NCBI GenBank assembly: GCA_963932145.1
Contig: OZ010581.1
Span: 83,231,302-83,295,301 of the forward strand
DNA: 64,000 bases
Source: Acanthosepion lycidas
Lineage: Eukaryota > Mollusca > Cephalopoda > Sepiida > Sepiidae
Direction of reading: 5' to 3'
Below are positions 11,754 through 22,606 of this stretch, piece by piece (within the stretch, counting starts at the first letter, position 1; the number at the start of each line of letters is the position of its first letter). The notes beneath the pieces were generated by a model. It worked only from the letters and a program-made list of their open reading frames with translations. It did no database searches and was not told the DNA's origin. The position numbers and the translations under genes were made by a program.

Positions 11754-11906
11754 TTATTTTAGTTGGTGAAAAATGATCTCTTCTGATTGTGTAAATGAAA
11801 TCCAAACATCAGATAATTTTTTATCTTTAGGGAAAGAAAATACATGTACTTTAGGGCCGTTTTTATAATTCCCTTTGCAATTTGGTACAACACAACTATA
11901 AGGCAT
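11754..11906 (-). pseudogene. P element THAP domain, first half (start exon)
   Basis: The ATG at 11906 begins MPYSCVVPNCKGNYKNGPK, with Cys5 and Cys10 as the first metal-binding pair of a C2CH THAP finger, followed by VHVFSFPKD and VWISF, the usual F.FP.D......W spacing. The frame stops at 11754. No convincing donor was found before the stop, so this copy may have lost it. Confidence 0.82.
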
Positions 11907-12054
11907 CGTTTTTGTTTTAAATTCAATATTTAAAAGAAAGTATTAAACAATTTAAAAATGCCGTCGTAAAAAATCTGATACATAAACAAACGACACGCTT
12001 CTTGAAAGTCGGACTCAATATGATGACGTCACATTTCTCCTTAACCCAATGAAA

Positions 12055-12080
12055 CAGGACTTCTATATCGGTGGTCACGG
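12055..12080 (-). repeat. P element terminal inverted repeat, right (5' end of element)
   Basis: Inverted partner of 7246-7271. A TGACGTCA palindrome lies inward at 12024-12031. Confidence 0.9.
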
Positions 12081-12140
12081 CACAGCACTGATGTTACATC
12101 CTCAATACCAAAAATCACATTATCTTACAGTACACACTTC
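12081..12140 (-). pseudogene. LINE ORF2 fragment, upstream part split by the P element
   Basis: Reads FGIEDVTSVL on the minus strand and is the direct continuation of the 7010-7245 fragment once the P element and one copy of the CTGTG duplication are removed. Confidence 0.65.
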
Positions 12141-12768
12141 CAAAAGTAATTATTTTATGATAAGTTAAGAATTGGTTAAAAAAGTATGAGTTATTTATTT
12201 TTGGCAAGCCTTAGTATTCTTGATACTTGAAAATGTTTCTTGCTAAAAATCCTGACTTGTTCATATTATCGATGCTGTCAAAAAAATGCTTTGGATCTAA
12301 ATTACAAAATATAATTCAAAGTCTGTGGGTGAAAGAAACTGTTGACCTGGTGAGGCTCTTAAAGAATATGCCCAGGGGGAGTGAATGCACCCCTTAACAA
12401 CGCCACAGTTGATAGCAAAAGTTAAACGGAGTTACAACACTTTGATAACTAAACTAAACGAGACAGTTACGAAAAGTTCACAATCCAAATACCAAAAATC
12501 TGACCCAATGACAAAAGAATTTTTTTTTTTTAAGTTTTCTTGGTCAGACAGAGAACTTTTCTGTAGTCCCTCATAATATTGCATTAGTGATCTGCTTGAA
12601 AAATTGGCTCGATTTCTTTTTAAATTGTAAAAAAACATTTCATTTTGAAACAAACTTTAGTAAACCTTGTCACTTTGCTTCAGGATTTAAAAAAAAATTG
12701 TTCAAGTGTCAAAATAAATAAAAGCTCTTACTGTTTTTGTTTTATTTAAATCTCTGCCCCTGGATTTG

Positions 12769-12797
<29 letters not shown>
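12769..12797 (+). repeat. Poly-A tract
   Basis: About 29 consecutive A just downstream (minus strand) of MRPS35 exon 2. Confidence 0.9.
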
Positions 12798-12799
<2 letters not shown>

Positions 12800-12869
12800 A
12801 AAGAAAAAATATGTTTCTTAAAGTATCAAGAATAGTTTTCTTGACAATAAAACTTAGTTCTTTTTTTAC

Positions 12870-12949
12870 CTCTTTTCTTCTCCTTTTCTTAGCTCGCTGC
12901 GCTTCTTTGGGCTTAAGGCCAGGAATCTCAAATACTCTAAATTCATCCT
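12870..12949 (-). CDS. MRPS35: MRPS35 coding exon 2
   Basis: This 80-bp exon encodes DEFRVFEIPGLKPKEAQRAK followed by a basic run, KRRRKE. The acceptor is CTTCTTTTCAG (AG at 12951-12950) and the donor is GAG|GTAAAA (GT at 12869-12868). Its first two bases, AG, complete the split codon left by exon 1 (G|AG, Glu), and it ends in phase 0 as exon 3 requires. This segment links the mitochondrial presequence to the conserved core; insect MRPS35 proteins, as I recall them, have a similar E-E-F-R-V start here. A very long intron (about 12.3 kb, full of transposons) separates it from exon 3. The open frame runs past the donor into a poly-A-rich stretch, which is why a plain ORF call overextends. Confidence 0.82.
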
Positions 12950-14784
12950 CTGAAAAGAAGATAGACACACGAAGAAAACTAAAACAAATACATAACTTTC
13001 AAATAATAAACAAAAATAAATGTTATTTCAACGTGTTTTTTTTTTTATTAAAAACAGAACAATTTTTATGTTAAGAAAACATCCAACAAAGTACCAATTA
13101 ACAGAAAAATAAGTAAACTTTTTTCTTTTAAGAACTTATTCATCCCAAATTTAAGTTTCACTTTGACTCACTGCTAACAAAATTCAAGTAAACTCGGTAA
13201 ACCAAACGGTAAAATAAAACATGATTTTTGAATGAGTTGCATTGTGGTATTCCATTTGTATAAAATTATTTAAGTTACCAAACAACTAGCTAGATTTTTT
13301 ATCTGTTGAATCATTGGACGTTGTGAAAGTCAACTTAAAACCGGCAATATTATTTAAAACGTGATGGCTCATTAGGCACGAACAGTGTTTTATTCGGATT
13401 CTTTTTTAAAAACGAAAATTTAAAAATATAGCCTTGTTAAGTAGCCAAAGAAAAAATTGCCGTCGACGATCACAAAAAAAAAAATAATAATAATAATATG
13501 ACCCTCGAAATTTCGAAAACTACTGAATTCAATTCTTGATTAACTGGAATAGATGATTAATAGAGAAATTTTTTTGACAAAGTTAACGAGTTTGTCTTTT
13601 TTTTTTTTTTTTTAAAAAATTAGATTAGAATAAAGAATGTGCAAGTCATCCAGTAAAGCTAGAAAGAAACTTTTTGATGCGTTTTTTTTTTTCTTTTTAA
13701 AAAAAAAAAAAAAAAACTGTAACCGATATCGAATCAGATCTAAACTGGCAAAATAATAATAATTCCATCCAGGGACATTAAAGTTGAGAAATTTTAAATT
13801 TAAACATAAAAAATTCTTTAGTTATCTACAATTTTAAAATGCCATTGATCACAACGCAAGTTGCAATTTCTTCTAATTAATCAATCAGCAAGTTAAAAAG
13901 TTATTTTTACAAAAATGTGCATTCTTGAAAAATCAAGTTTTTATTTCATTTTTTAAAGAAAAAAAAAGTTCAATATTCACAACACAAACTACATTTTGAT
14001 TTTCTTTTGTTTACGTACCTCTATCAAGAAAATTGAATTAAAGGTGAAAGTTTTTTTTTTTTAGGATTTAACAAAAAATAATCGTTCTTTAAAGAAAATA
14101 GCAAATAATAATGTTATCAATTAAAAATCACGTGCGTCGTTGTCTTTCTAATATTTCAGTAGATATTTTTGACTACTGGTCAAAAATAAGAATTTTTTTT
14201 TATTTATGGAAAAAAAAAGTATGCTACGAATATGAGATAATAAGAATACGAATAATAAATTAAAGCAATCTCAGAGAGGTAATTCAAATTCAATGCGAAA
14301 ATCAAGTGCTAATCTACAAAATACCCAATTTTGTTTTGACTTATGGCAAATTACTACATAAAAACTTTGATTCAATTTCAAAACAAATTTTGTTGTCAGA
14401 AGAAAAATCTTTTGAAAACTTATCAGGATACAGTTTGAAAGAAGCATGAAATCTTTAAAATGCAATCCTTGAAACTTTGAAATCTAGAGAAACAAATTAA
14501 TTGCAAGGGAAACTATGTGCTTTTAGTTTTGTGTAGTCTGGTGTAGTAGGTTTTCTCAAAATAGCAAAGCTAAAAATCAGCAGTAGGACTAACTAAAAGG
14601 AGGAGGAAGAGGTGTGTGATTTTTATAGCCGACTAACAAATACAAGAATTACAGAGGACAGTCGAGAGAGGACGGTAGCCATAAGCAGGGGACAAGAAGC
14701 ACATTTTATCGCTACGTAGTTACAATTTTTGTCAACAAAGACACAATTCTTATTATGAGGACTGGTAAAGAAGAAGATTTCTAC
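12950..14784 (-). other. MRPS35 intron 1
   Basis: This 1.8-kb intron lies between the phase-1 donor at 14784 and the acceptor at 12950. It is AT-rich, with several A and T runs (around 13592-13612 and 13681-13717). I see no conserved ORF or recognisable transposon in it. Confidence 0.75.
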
Positions 14785-14923
14785 CTTGTGCCATATCGAG
14801 ACTACGAGCACTAGAAGTGAAACAAGCTATTTTCGATAAGTGCCCGTAGTAACGACTACAAACCGCATTTCTACATTGTAGGATATTTCGCAGATACAAG
14901 GAGATTCCATAAGAGGCCGCCAT
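14785..14923 (-). CDS. MRPS35: MRPS35 coding exon 1 with mitochondrial presequence
   Basis: The start ATG is at 14923-14921 in good Kozak context (A at -3, G at +4). The exon encodes 46 residues, beginning MAASYGISLYLRNILQCR and ending SARSLDMAQ, plus the first base of a split codon. The peptide is rich in Arg, Ser, Ala and hydrophobic residues and has no acidic residue before the Asp near position 43, as expected of a cleavable mitochondrial targeting sequence. The donor is CACAAG|GTAGAA (GT at 14784-14783). The leftover G joins AG of exon 2 in phase. Upstream on the same strand is a GC-rich 5' UTR with GCC/GCT repeats (14934-15005). PPP1R12A lies divergently 1.28 kb away. No other in-frame ATG competes. 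Confidence 0.85.
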
Positions 14924-16201
14924 ACTAGTAGCGAAAGTGTACTTAAGCAGCAGCAGCGGCGGCGTGAGAGAGAGAGGGGGAAAGGAGGAGGAGGCGGCTC
15001 TAAACAGAAGTAGGAGAAATGACTATTTACACGACCACTGATGAAATTGAAAAGAAAAATTTTACTGAATATTACTTTTTAGCTTTTGATTAAGGCGTAG
15101 GATTTTGAGTTGGTACACGATTTTTAATAGCAGAAACGTGAACGTTTTCAAGATGTCCGAAAAGAGCGACAAAATATACTTTTTATAAAAGCAGAGCGAT
15201 CACAAGTAACTTTAAGGAGTGGGCCCACCTATTTAAGAAGTTACAAAAAGTTCTAACAATTTACATAACCAAATAACGTTTATTGGCGGTGAGATCCCCC
15301 TGTGACTATATATCCGGCACCAGGGGAGCATAATAATATTGTTGTCAAATTTAGTTCAGTTTATGTTTATTATTTTATTTACCATACTGGCATTTTTTTT
15401 TTACATCATCACATGTACAGAAGGTATTCTTACATCAAGAATAGAAATTAGACAAGAAGTTAGTTCATATAAAACTAAAAACGAATAATCACGATTGTTT
15501 TTTTTTTTTTTTAGTTCTCTAAAAAAATAAATCAGTGTCTCTCTTCAACTTAAGCATAGCTTGACAACTTCCTAGTGTCAGTTTCTTTAAAAAAGTTTGA
15601 ATGTTGAAAGAAAGTTATTTTTTTTTCAGCGCAATTGTAACGTATTCCTGAAGAGAAGAACATATGTTATTAATATTGATCATTTCTTGTTTATGCTAAT
15701 TTACCTACCCACAAAGTTATTACTTTTTTTATTTTTACTATTTACAAAAAAGTTCTCATAAATTTGTTGATAAATTAATCGGAGGGACTTTATAACTAAA
15801 AAAAAAAAAAAAAAAAAATTAATATAATTGGACGAATAACACTAAGTGTGTGTGTGTGTGTGTGTGTGGTGTTTCTTATTATTTTGTTATTTTTCTACAC
15901 CGTGCCTCAATAACCACGACTAATGAATCTATATCGACAGGCCATAGTAGTGAAAAATATACCCTATAGCATAAAAGGCCTAAGTGTGGACTTGTACAGA
16001 CATTTACCAGTTATGTAGATTTATACTATCTTAACAGTGACCTTTTTGTTTTAACTTTTTTTTTCTTTTATTTATTAACTTTATTTTAAAAAGTCAGTGC
16101 ACGGCACCGGGCCATCAAGTGTCTCGCTCTCTTATCTTCTTCAGTCTCCGAGAGTCAACGAGACTCCGCGAGAAGTTGCACATTTTTTTGAGTTTGCTGC
16201 A
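14924..16201. promoter_or_regulatory. Probable bidirectional promoter / 5' UTR region of MRPS35 and PPP1R12A
   Basis: This 1.28-kb gap separates two divergent start codons. It holds the most CpG- and GC-rich stretch nearby (14911-15005, with CAG/CGG repeats and GA-rich sequence), next to MRPS35. A second patch rich in CTC and CGAG sits just before the PPP1R12A start (16117-16190). Between them are T and A runs and a (TG)n repeat. No clear TATA box was placed, and transcription starts cannot be read from sequence alone. A CTTCTTCAG stretch ending at 16142 could be a splice acceptor if PPP1R12A has a further upstream non-coding exon. Confidence 0.6.
15845..15868. repeat. (TG)n microsatellite in the shared promoter region
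   Basis: A run of about 12 TG units between the two divergent genes. Confidence 0.9.
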
Positions 16202-16447
16202 ATGGCGGATGAAAATAAGACAAGTGCCTTGTTACGAAGGCACCAACAATTAAAGCGTTGGGAGGACTCTGATACAAACAGAGAATCGAATCGAGTGCAG
16301 GACAGACCAAAAAAAGTAAACTTTCAGGATGGCTGTGTCTTTTTGGCCGCCTGTTCTAGTGGAGATAAGGATGAAGTCCTTAAATTGTTAGAGAGGGGTG
16401 CGGATATTAACACCGCCAATGTGGATGGGCTTACCGCTCTACATCAG
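16202..16447 (+). CDS. PPP1R12A: PPP1R12A (MYPT) first coding exon, myosin phosphatase targeting subunit
   Basis: This exon encodes the first 82 residues of the regulatory subunit that targets protein phosphatase 1 to myosin and other substrates, controlling actomyosin contraction. The protein begins MADENKTSALLRRHQQLKRW. Residues 38-41 are KVNF, the RVxF-type PP1 docking motif (KVKF in vertebrate MYPT1). The first ankyrin repeat follows at about 44-82, with DGCVFLAACSSGDKDEVLKL and then RGADIN and VDGLTALHQ, nearly identical to MYPT1. The start ATG (16202) has G at -3 and +4; the frame is open upstream but without an ATG. The exon ends in phase 0 at CAG|GTAAGT (GT at 16448-16449). Vertebrates have paralogues 12A/B/C; an invertebrate copy is probably the single Mbs-type orthologue. 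Later ankyrin exons are outside the window. Confidence 0.93.
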
Positions 16448-16449
16448 GT

Positions 16450-17133
16450 AAGTTAAGGATAAGTTTGAATATATAATCTTTTAATGTCATAAAGTATCTC
16501 GGCATCTTTTCCTTTCTGTGAATAAAACAACTTGTCTTTTCTGTATTATTAGTAGATTGTCAATGTGCTATACAGGTTACTTTCTTGTTTGTTTTCTTTT
16601 TAAACGCCCTTAAAAAAAGTATGTGTGCTGTACTGTATCCTTTTCTAGTGATGATAAAAGTGGGCAGATAGTGGGGGTTCATTACACCTTATAAAAATAA
16701 GGAAATTGGTCCCCCATTTACTGACCATAGTGTATATATTTTGGTTTGTACATAGTATTTTTTCCAATTCGTATCTCCCGAGAAAGTAGTATTTCATTTT
16801 GCATACATTTCTGCTTAGTAGGAAAAATTTGGGAGAAAAAAAAGTGTTTAGTTTACTTACTCTCTATCTAACGTTCGGTTTACCATTTTTGAGTCTGTTT
16901 TTTTTTTAAATAACGTGTATGTTTATTAATGGCTCATAACTTTGTTGAACTATATTTTTAAGTATCTCCTGATGAACTGATTTTAGTTTAGAGACTTACT
17001 TGTATTAGGTGGGCAGTCATGAAACTTTAGGCAAGGGTGATCCGCGCTAGTAGTAAGATCTTTTGATAAACAAAACTTATTTTTAAGGGAAGATTATTTT
17101 AATTTTTGTTGATATTAGTTACTTAGATTCAGT

Positions 17134-17169
<36 letters not shown>

Positions 17170-20100
17170 GAATGACTGTAGTAGTTATCCTCTTAATTTT
17201 TTTTTTACTCACGGTTTTGATTTATTCTTCAGTTCTGAAAAATATCTTATTTCTTATTTTTAAATTGTAGTATTGAATGAATACAAAACAAATAATAATA
17301 ATCGTATGGCACGTTTTGGGTAGTTCTGTTTTGCTCGCTAAACTCTGCAGTGAGAAGTGTGTCCAGTACTGCAGTCATTTTTTCCCATAAGTTCATTTAG
17401 AAATAAATAGATTGATTATTTATCACTCAAAAGATTTTGCGCCATTCTTTTTTAGTTTTTGATCTTGTTTCAAGGATCTATCTTTAAAGTGGGTAGAGGA
17501 ACGGCCTAGTAATTTAAATTATTAAATACGTATAAGACCGTAGTATAATTATGAAAAGAAAATCGCTTATTTTTATACAATAAATATTTGCTTTTCAACT
17601 TAATCTCATTTGTCGATGCACTCGCTTATTATTCATTAATCTCGTAGATCGAACATTTCAAATAAAAAGAAACTTCAGCTAAGTTGTGACTGTTTACGAA
17701 ATTAATGATCCACCCTCGTATTTTGTTACTACTTAAAAATGTGTCTATGTCAACAGTTGATCTACAATCTTGAAGTTAATTCGTTCAAATGTGCTAAGTT
17801 GTTCCTATCTGCTAATAATTATTAATTTTTTGTGTTAGAGGAAAATGTTATTAAAATAAATGTTTTATTTTCTTTGTGTGAAAATTCAAGCAGATGAAAA
17901 TTTGATTTACTACTTTATATACGACTCTGAATAAATAACTAAACATTAAACAATAAAAAAAAAGCGTCAATGTGTAGCAGTGACTGTTTTACAATTAAAA
18001 AAAAAATCTAAAATGGAAATTTTTGATTGCAAATCGATCATCACTGAACCGGCTTGTCTTCTTTTTTTTTCTTTCTTTTTTATCGAACGATGGTGCATAA
18101 AGCAAATGTTCACTCATGTGTTAGATCACAAGATTGTGAAGTATTGTTGTTAATAATAAAATCAGATACAAAAAACTTTCGTAAAAAAAAAAAAAAAAAA
18201 AAAAAAACTTAAATTTTTCTCACTTTTCAAATTCATTAAATAAAAAAAAAATTGTGCGCGCGTGACGGACCGGCTTGGAAACTCACTTGCCAAATAATCG
18301 GAAGTTTTCGTGCTTTACTTTGATAATCATTTTTTCTTTACATTTAGCGATTTCAAAAATAGTTTCCGACGCAAGCATTTACATCTCTTTTATGATTTTA
18401 TGTTCGAAATTTCTGACACTCTTTCTTTCTTTTTTTTTTTTTTTTCTCTTTCTCCATAACTACGTCAATTTTTGTGTTATGTTCGCTCGGGACACGATTC
18501 TTAATTTTATTGATTTGAAACCTAGAAAGTTTTTATATCCTCTTCTTAGCTATGATTGATAACGTCTTTTCTCAGAATCGATAATGGCAATGCTATATGC
18601 AATTATTCGTTGGCAGACATTGTTTGCAGTTATCTGTATTTTTTTATTTTTACTTGTTCTTATCTTAAACAACGTTAATTAGTTTGGTCATATGGCTTAG
18701 AACTGGCTTTTTAAGTCTCTATTCCCACTCTTTCCTTACGATCGTTTAAAATATGATCAGAATAAATGAAATGTTTTCCTTTTAATTTCAAACAGGTTAA
18801 GAAAAAAAATAAAGTTGTTTTCGATGAAAACTTAGTTATGGATTTTTTTCTTCCCACTTTTATTTTTAAACACAGACTTTTTATATTTGAAATTACAATT
18901 ACTGGATTACTTTTCTATTGACCTCGCGTTATTTTCCACTCATAGCAGCAACTCAATTCACAGTCAGTACCCAATGCTTGTTTTTTACTGTAGCAATTAT
19001 GTTGATTTTGGTACAAGCAATTGTGAAAACAAGTGAAATATATAACGGCTTGAAGCAGGTCACTAAGAATTATTAGCCAAGAAAACTGTGTCACTTTCGA
19101 GTCATCTTGGGTACGCTGTTATTATAATTAATATCTTATTACTTTTTTTTTAATTGTGCGTATTTTGATTATGTAATCATTTTTTCTACAATAAATTATT
19201 CGATATTTTTCATCCAGTTTTTCTCCGTTTAAGACCAAAAATCGACTTATGAATTAAGCTTTCTGAACTTATTTTAAAACCTAAATTAAATTATGTCTGA
19301 TCATTTGAAAATATACTAGCCATCCAGGATACCTGTTGTTGAGTTATCTTTTGTTTCCTCATCTTCATTCATAAATCATTCGCGTACGTCTCTCTCTCTC
19401 TCTCTCATATAATCAATGTCAATGAATAATACAACCATTTCTTGGATGTTGTCTTGTATTATTCGTCTATAAAATATTTAATTTTCTTTACCTTACTTAG
19501 TTTTCTGTATTAAAATAAATCTTTTCATCCATGTATTGAACTTGCTTGACATTGTGATGTAGCATTCTAATTTCTAATATACAAACTTTTCTAAAAAAAA
19601 AATACTTAATAAGTTATATATAATTGCTTTGAGAGATTACAGATCTTTTATGGTTCACCTTTAAAACAATGTTAATCAGGTCAGCAAAGTTTGCTTAAAA
19701 AAACTCTCAAATCTCAATGGTAGTTCCTTTCTTTCTGTGTGTTTATTTCAACCTCCTTATCTCTTTTTTTGAGAAAGCATGCGCGTAGACCAGACTACTG
19801 TATTTCCTGCTGCTCTCTTCTTCCCTAATTTGGTATTCGCTTATTGCACTTTCTATTTGTACTAGTTCTGAAAAAGTAAGTGAAACCATAGGCTACAACA
19901 AACCGCTATTGTTTGATGATTGCCAAACATCAACAATCTATTATAGAATTTTGGCTGTATCACGATGCTTGTGTCTCCAGTAACTTTTTGAACTTTTGCT
20001 CTTCTCGACCTAATGTTATCTCTTCAGTGGTTACTTCAAATTAAAAGAAATGGAACAGTGTGTGTTACGCACACACCCTGGCAAGCAGCATAAAAACTCT

Positions 20101-21886
20101 AATTCTTTTTCTTTTAACGTCTAGGCAATTGAGTGTTTTTTGTTTGTTTTTTCAGAAGAATATCACTTTTTTTAGGCTTATTCAAGAACTTCCTATCACG
20201 AATCAATTAGCTTTTTATTGAATATTTCTTATTGATGACTTTTGATCACTCTAGAGAGTCTATGGTTTCTGATGGTGAACGCTGATAGTTTTCTAGTCTA
20301 CTACTTTCTTTTCTGGGTTATGCAGTAGTAATTATATAAATTTTATTGTAAATTCCTTTGACTTTTCTTCCCTTTTTATTTTTTATGTACAATAAATTTT
20401 CAAAGAAAACAGCGCTTTTGTTTCAAATTTAGTTTTTTTACAAGATGTATCATTCTTTAAGAAGACACTATGGGATTTTAAATTTTAACTGATAAAATTG
20501 TGTGTGCGTAAAAATTCGGATATAAATAAAAAATATCCGTAAAGAGTAGAAAAAAACTATTTCTTTAGGAACGCCTTGAAAATCCATCTGAGTCCAAAAA
20601 TGTGTTGGTAAAGATAAAGAATAGTTTTCTTTTCTTTTAGAAATGTCTATTTTAAAGTTTAAATGGACATTTATAAAATTCAACAGTTGAATTTTATTTT
20701 ACTCACTAGTATTTCAGTAATAAATTTTCAGTACTGCTTTATGAAAAGCAGTTTTTAAGTTTTAGAAAATCAATGGTTAGTATGAACAACCTGATCGTTT
20801 CTATTGAATATTGATGCTTAGCTTATTGAAAATAATTGGTTACAAACCAATATGGTTAGGCTATGAAATGTTTTGGTAAATACATAATGAAAGATACTTA
20901 CATGTGATCTGTAAAATTTTCCCATAATTATTGTGAAAACAACGGATTAAAAAGTATGAAGTTTTCCGGCATTCAAATTTTTTAGAAATGTTGTAAATAA
21001 AGTTTAGTAATTTTAGCTCGTAATTTAGAAATGTATTATCAATTTTTAATAGGAGTCATCAGTCAATTCATCCATTATGTGTTATGAAACAAGCAATTGT
21101 TGCAAAATTGAATTTGCATGATTTGTGTCAGTTCTACATTCACAATCAGTTTTTTTTTTTGTTTTTTTTTACTTTAATAATGGACAATTCTAACCGTTAA
21201 CGGCTACCAGATGTTAGTAATTTTTTCTTAAACTTATCACTACATATCTAATAATATGTAAGAGTACACCTGACCAACTTGTTGCTAAATAGCTTTTTCA
21301 TCTTCAGGTAGATCTATTGCAGTTGCTAACTTAGTTGCCAAGTGGGATTTCCTTTTTCTTTTTCATGAGGGTGTGGAGTGCTCATCTTGCACACACCCCC
21401 CCCCCCCCGGCAATCTTTCTGATGTCATTTATTACCAACAGGATGTTTTCTCTCCTGTCTGATTTAGAAAAGATAGAGCTAGATGTGTTTACGTTTTGTT
21501 TTTTTTTTTGTTTTTTTACACCTCCCTCAGCCTCCCATTTGCTCTTTCCTAAGTAGCCAATATAATTTTACTGTTTTTAATACAGATAACGAATTTATTG
21601 TCCATTTTCTAATATCTTTTTATGTCAAGTGGTTTCAAGGTGGCTCCAAATACCAATTACCCTCAACTCCACTTAAAAGCCTCAACAACGAAATATCTCT
21701 TTCCAACCTTCCCTTATCCTTAATTCTTATTTAGAAATTTAGAAGAACTTAAAGGAGCATAAACAAACAGGTCTTCTTAGCTACTAGTGTGAGGTTTTAT
21801 CTTTTTTTAAATATTTATATATAATTTTGAAATATTTGAGATTAGAAATGTATTCCCTAACTGGATTCATATTAGAACTGACTAAT
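16450..21886. other. AT-rich intronic stretch, nothing recognised
   Basis: The first 5.4 kb of PPP1R12A intron 1 contain homopolymer runs, a short (TC)n at 19389-19406 and a C run at 21398-21408, but no transposon, RNA gene or coding similarity that I can support. It is the longest transposon-poor part of the window, next to the promoter. Confidence 0.55.
17139..17168 (+). repeat. Poly-T tract
   Basis: 30 consecutive T within PPP1R12A intron 1. Confidence 0.9.
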
Positions 21887-22469
21887 TAGGTACCTCCATG
21901 AGATCGCTAAAAAAGAGCATAGCATGATGAAAAAGACGCCAAACTTGACGAAAACAAAAATGTATTGTCTAAATGTTTGTTATTATTAAGAGGAAAGCTC
22001 AAAGTATTTTGGGGATATTTTTTTACATTTTTTAATCATTCCTCGCATGTCCGAAGTTTTCGTTAAAAAATTTTTATTTTTTAGTCAGCAAAATTGACAG
22101 ATAATCAATCATGTCAACCATTTTTTTCTATTTTATAAAAAAAAAAAAAATGAAAATCTCAGTTTGAAATTCTTTTAAAAATCAATTATCATTTTTTTAA
22201 GACTTATTTTAAGAAAATCAGAAATTATAATGTTTATTTAAAATATTTTGAAACCAGCATTATTTAGTTTCTGTGCCGAAAAGGTGTAGTTTGAAAATTA
22301 AATAAAGCAGGTCATAACATTTTGCGTCACTTGACAGGTGATGAATGGCATACTGACAGATTATGTGAGGATAATTTGTTCTACAGAAGGAGAGAAGTGA
22401 AGTTATTTAGATTTAAGTGAACAAATTATTTACCTCGTTATTTTTAAGGAAAACTTTCAGCGCTCTAAA

Positions 22470-22500
<31 letters not shown>

Positions 22501-22563
22501 CACCTTTACATTTATATATTATAAAGAAATTAAACTAAGACTGTTCAGAGTGAGGTTAAATCT

Positions 22564-22606
22564 CATGAGAAAGGTATCTAATTAATTTATAGGTACCTTT
22601 CTTATG
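22564..22606. repeat. Internal palindrome of copy A
   Basis: Arms CATGAGAAAGGTATCTA and TAGGTACCTTTCTTATG are near-perfect inverted copies around a 9-base spacer. The same junction is at 46415-46465 in copy B. Confidence 0.85.

Larger units (their letters stand above)
7246..12080 (-). mobile_element. P-type DNA transposon with THAP domain, 4.8 kb, near complete but coding-dead
   Basis: The ends are inverted copies of CCGTGACCACCGATATAGAA (about 25 of 26 bases match: left 7246-7271, right 12055-12080). Flanks CACAG (7241-7245 and 12081-12085) form a 5-bp direct repeat; classical P elements make 8 bp. TGACGTCA palindromes lie inside both ends. The minus strand encodes a split THAP zinc finger (11754-11906 and 10644-10907) followed by a P-element transposase over 8404-10590 in several frames. 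Recognisable transposase phrases include LLVDEIHLKP, NIVGLSDN, KDVVHVMPTKCLK and HLEVRFGQYRQLSG. It is longer than the 2.9-kb Drosophila P element, partly because of long AT-rich spacers and a tandem duplication near its 3' end. It lies in MRPS35 intron 2, in host-gene orientation. Confidence 0.9.
579..12869 (-). other. MRPS35 intron 2, expanded by transposons
   Basis: This roughly 12.3-kb intron runs between MRPS35 exons 2 and 3. In order from the left it contains a fossil LTR-retrotransposon region, a mariner MITE, a LINE piece, two copies of a 110-bp repeat and a P-type transposon inside another LINE piece. The coding elements recognised in it (LTR pol, both LINE pieces, P transposase) all lie on the minus strand, the same strand as the host gene. 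Confidence 0.75.

Noticed and set aside
12211-12296. Possible last exon on the minus strand (DPKHFFDSIDNMNKSGFLAR...)
   Set aside because: It has an acceptor-like TTTAG and a stop, but its phase does not fit MRPS35 exon 2, and exon 3 was found at 459-578 with perfect phase and family match.
12432-12653. Minus-strand open frame with SLMQYYEGLQKSSLSDQEN
   Set aside because: Its possible acceptors are in the wrong phase for MRPS35, no donor follows and no family is recognised.
12766-13074. Plus-strand open frame beginning with many lysines
   Set aside because: It is a poly-A run translated, and the shadow of MRPS35 exon 2 on the other strand.
16097-16201. In-frame upstream extension of the PPP1R12A open frame
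   Set aside because: It has no ATG; the family start MADE... at 16202 has a better context and agrees with MYPT1 length.
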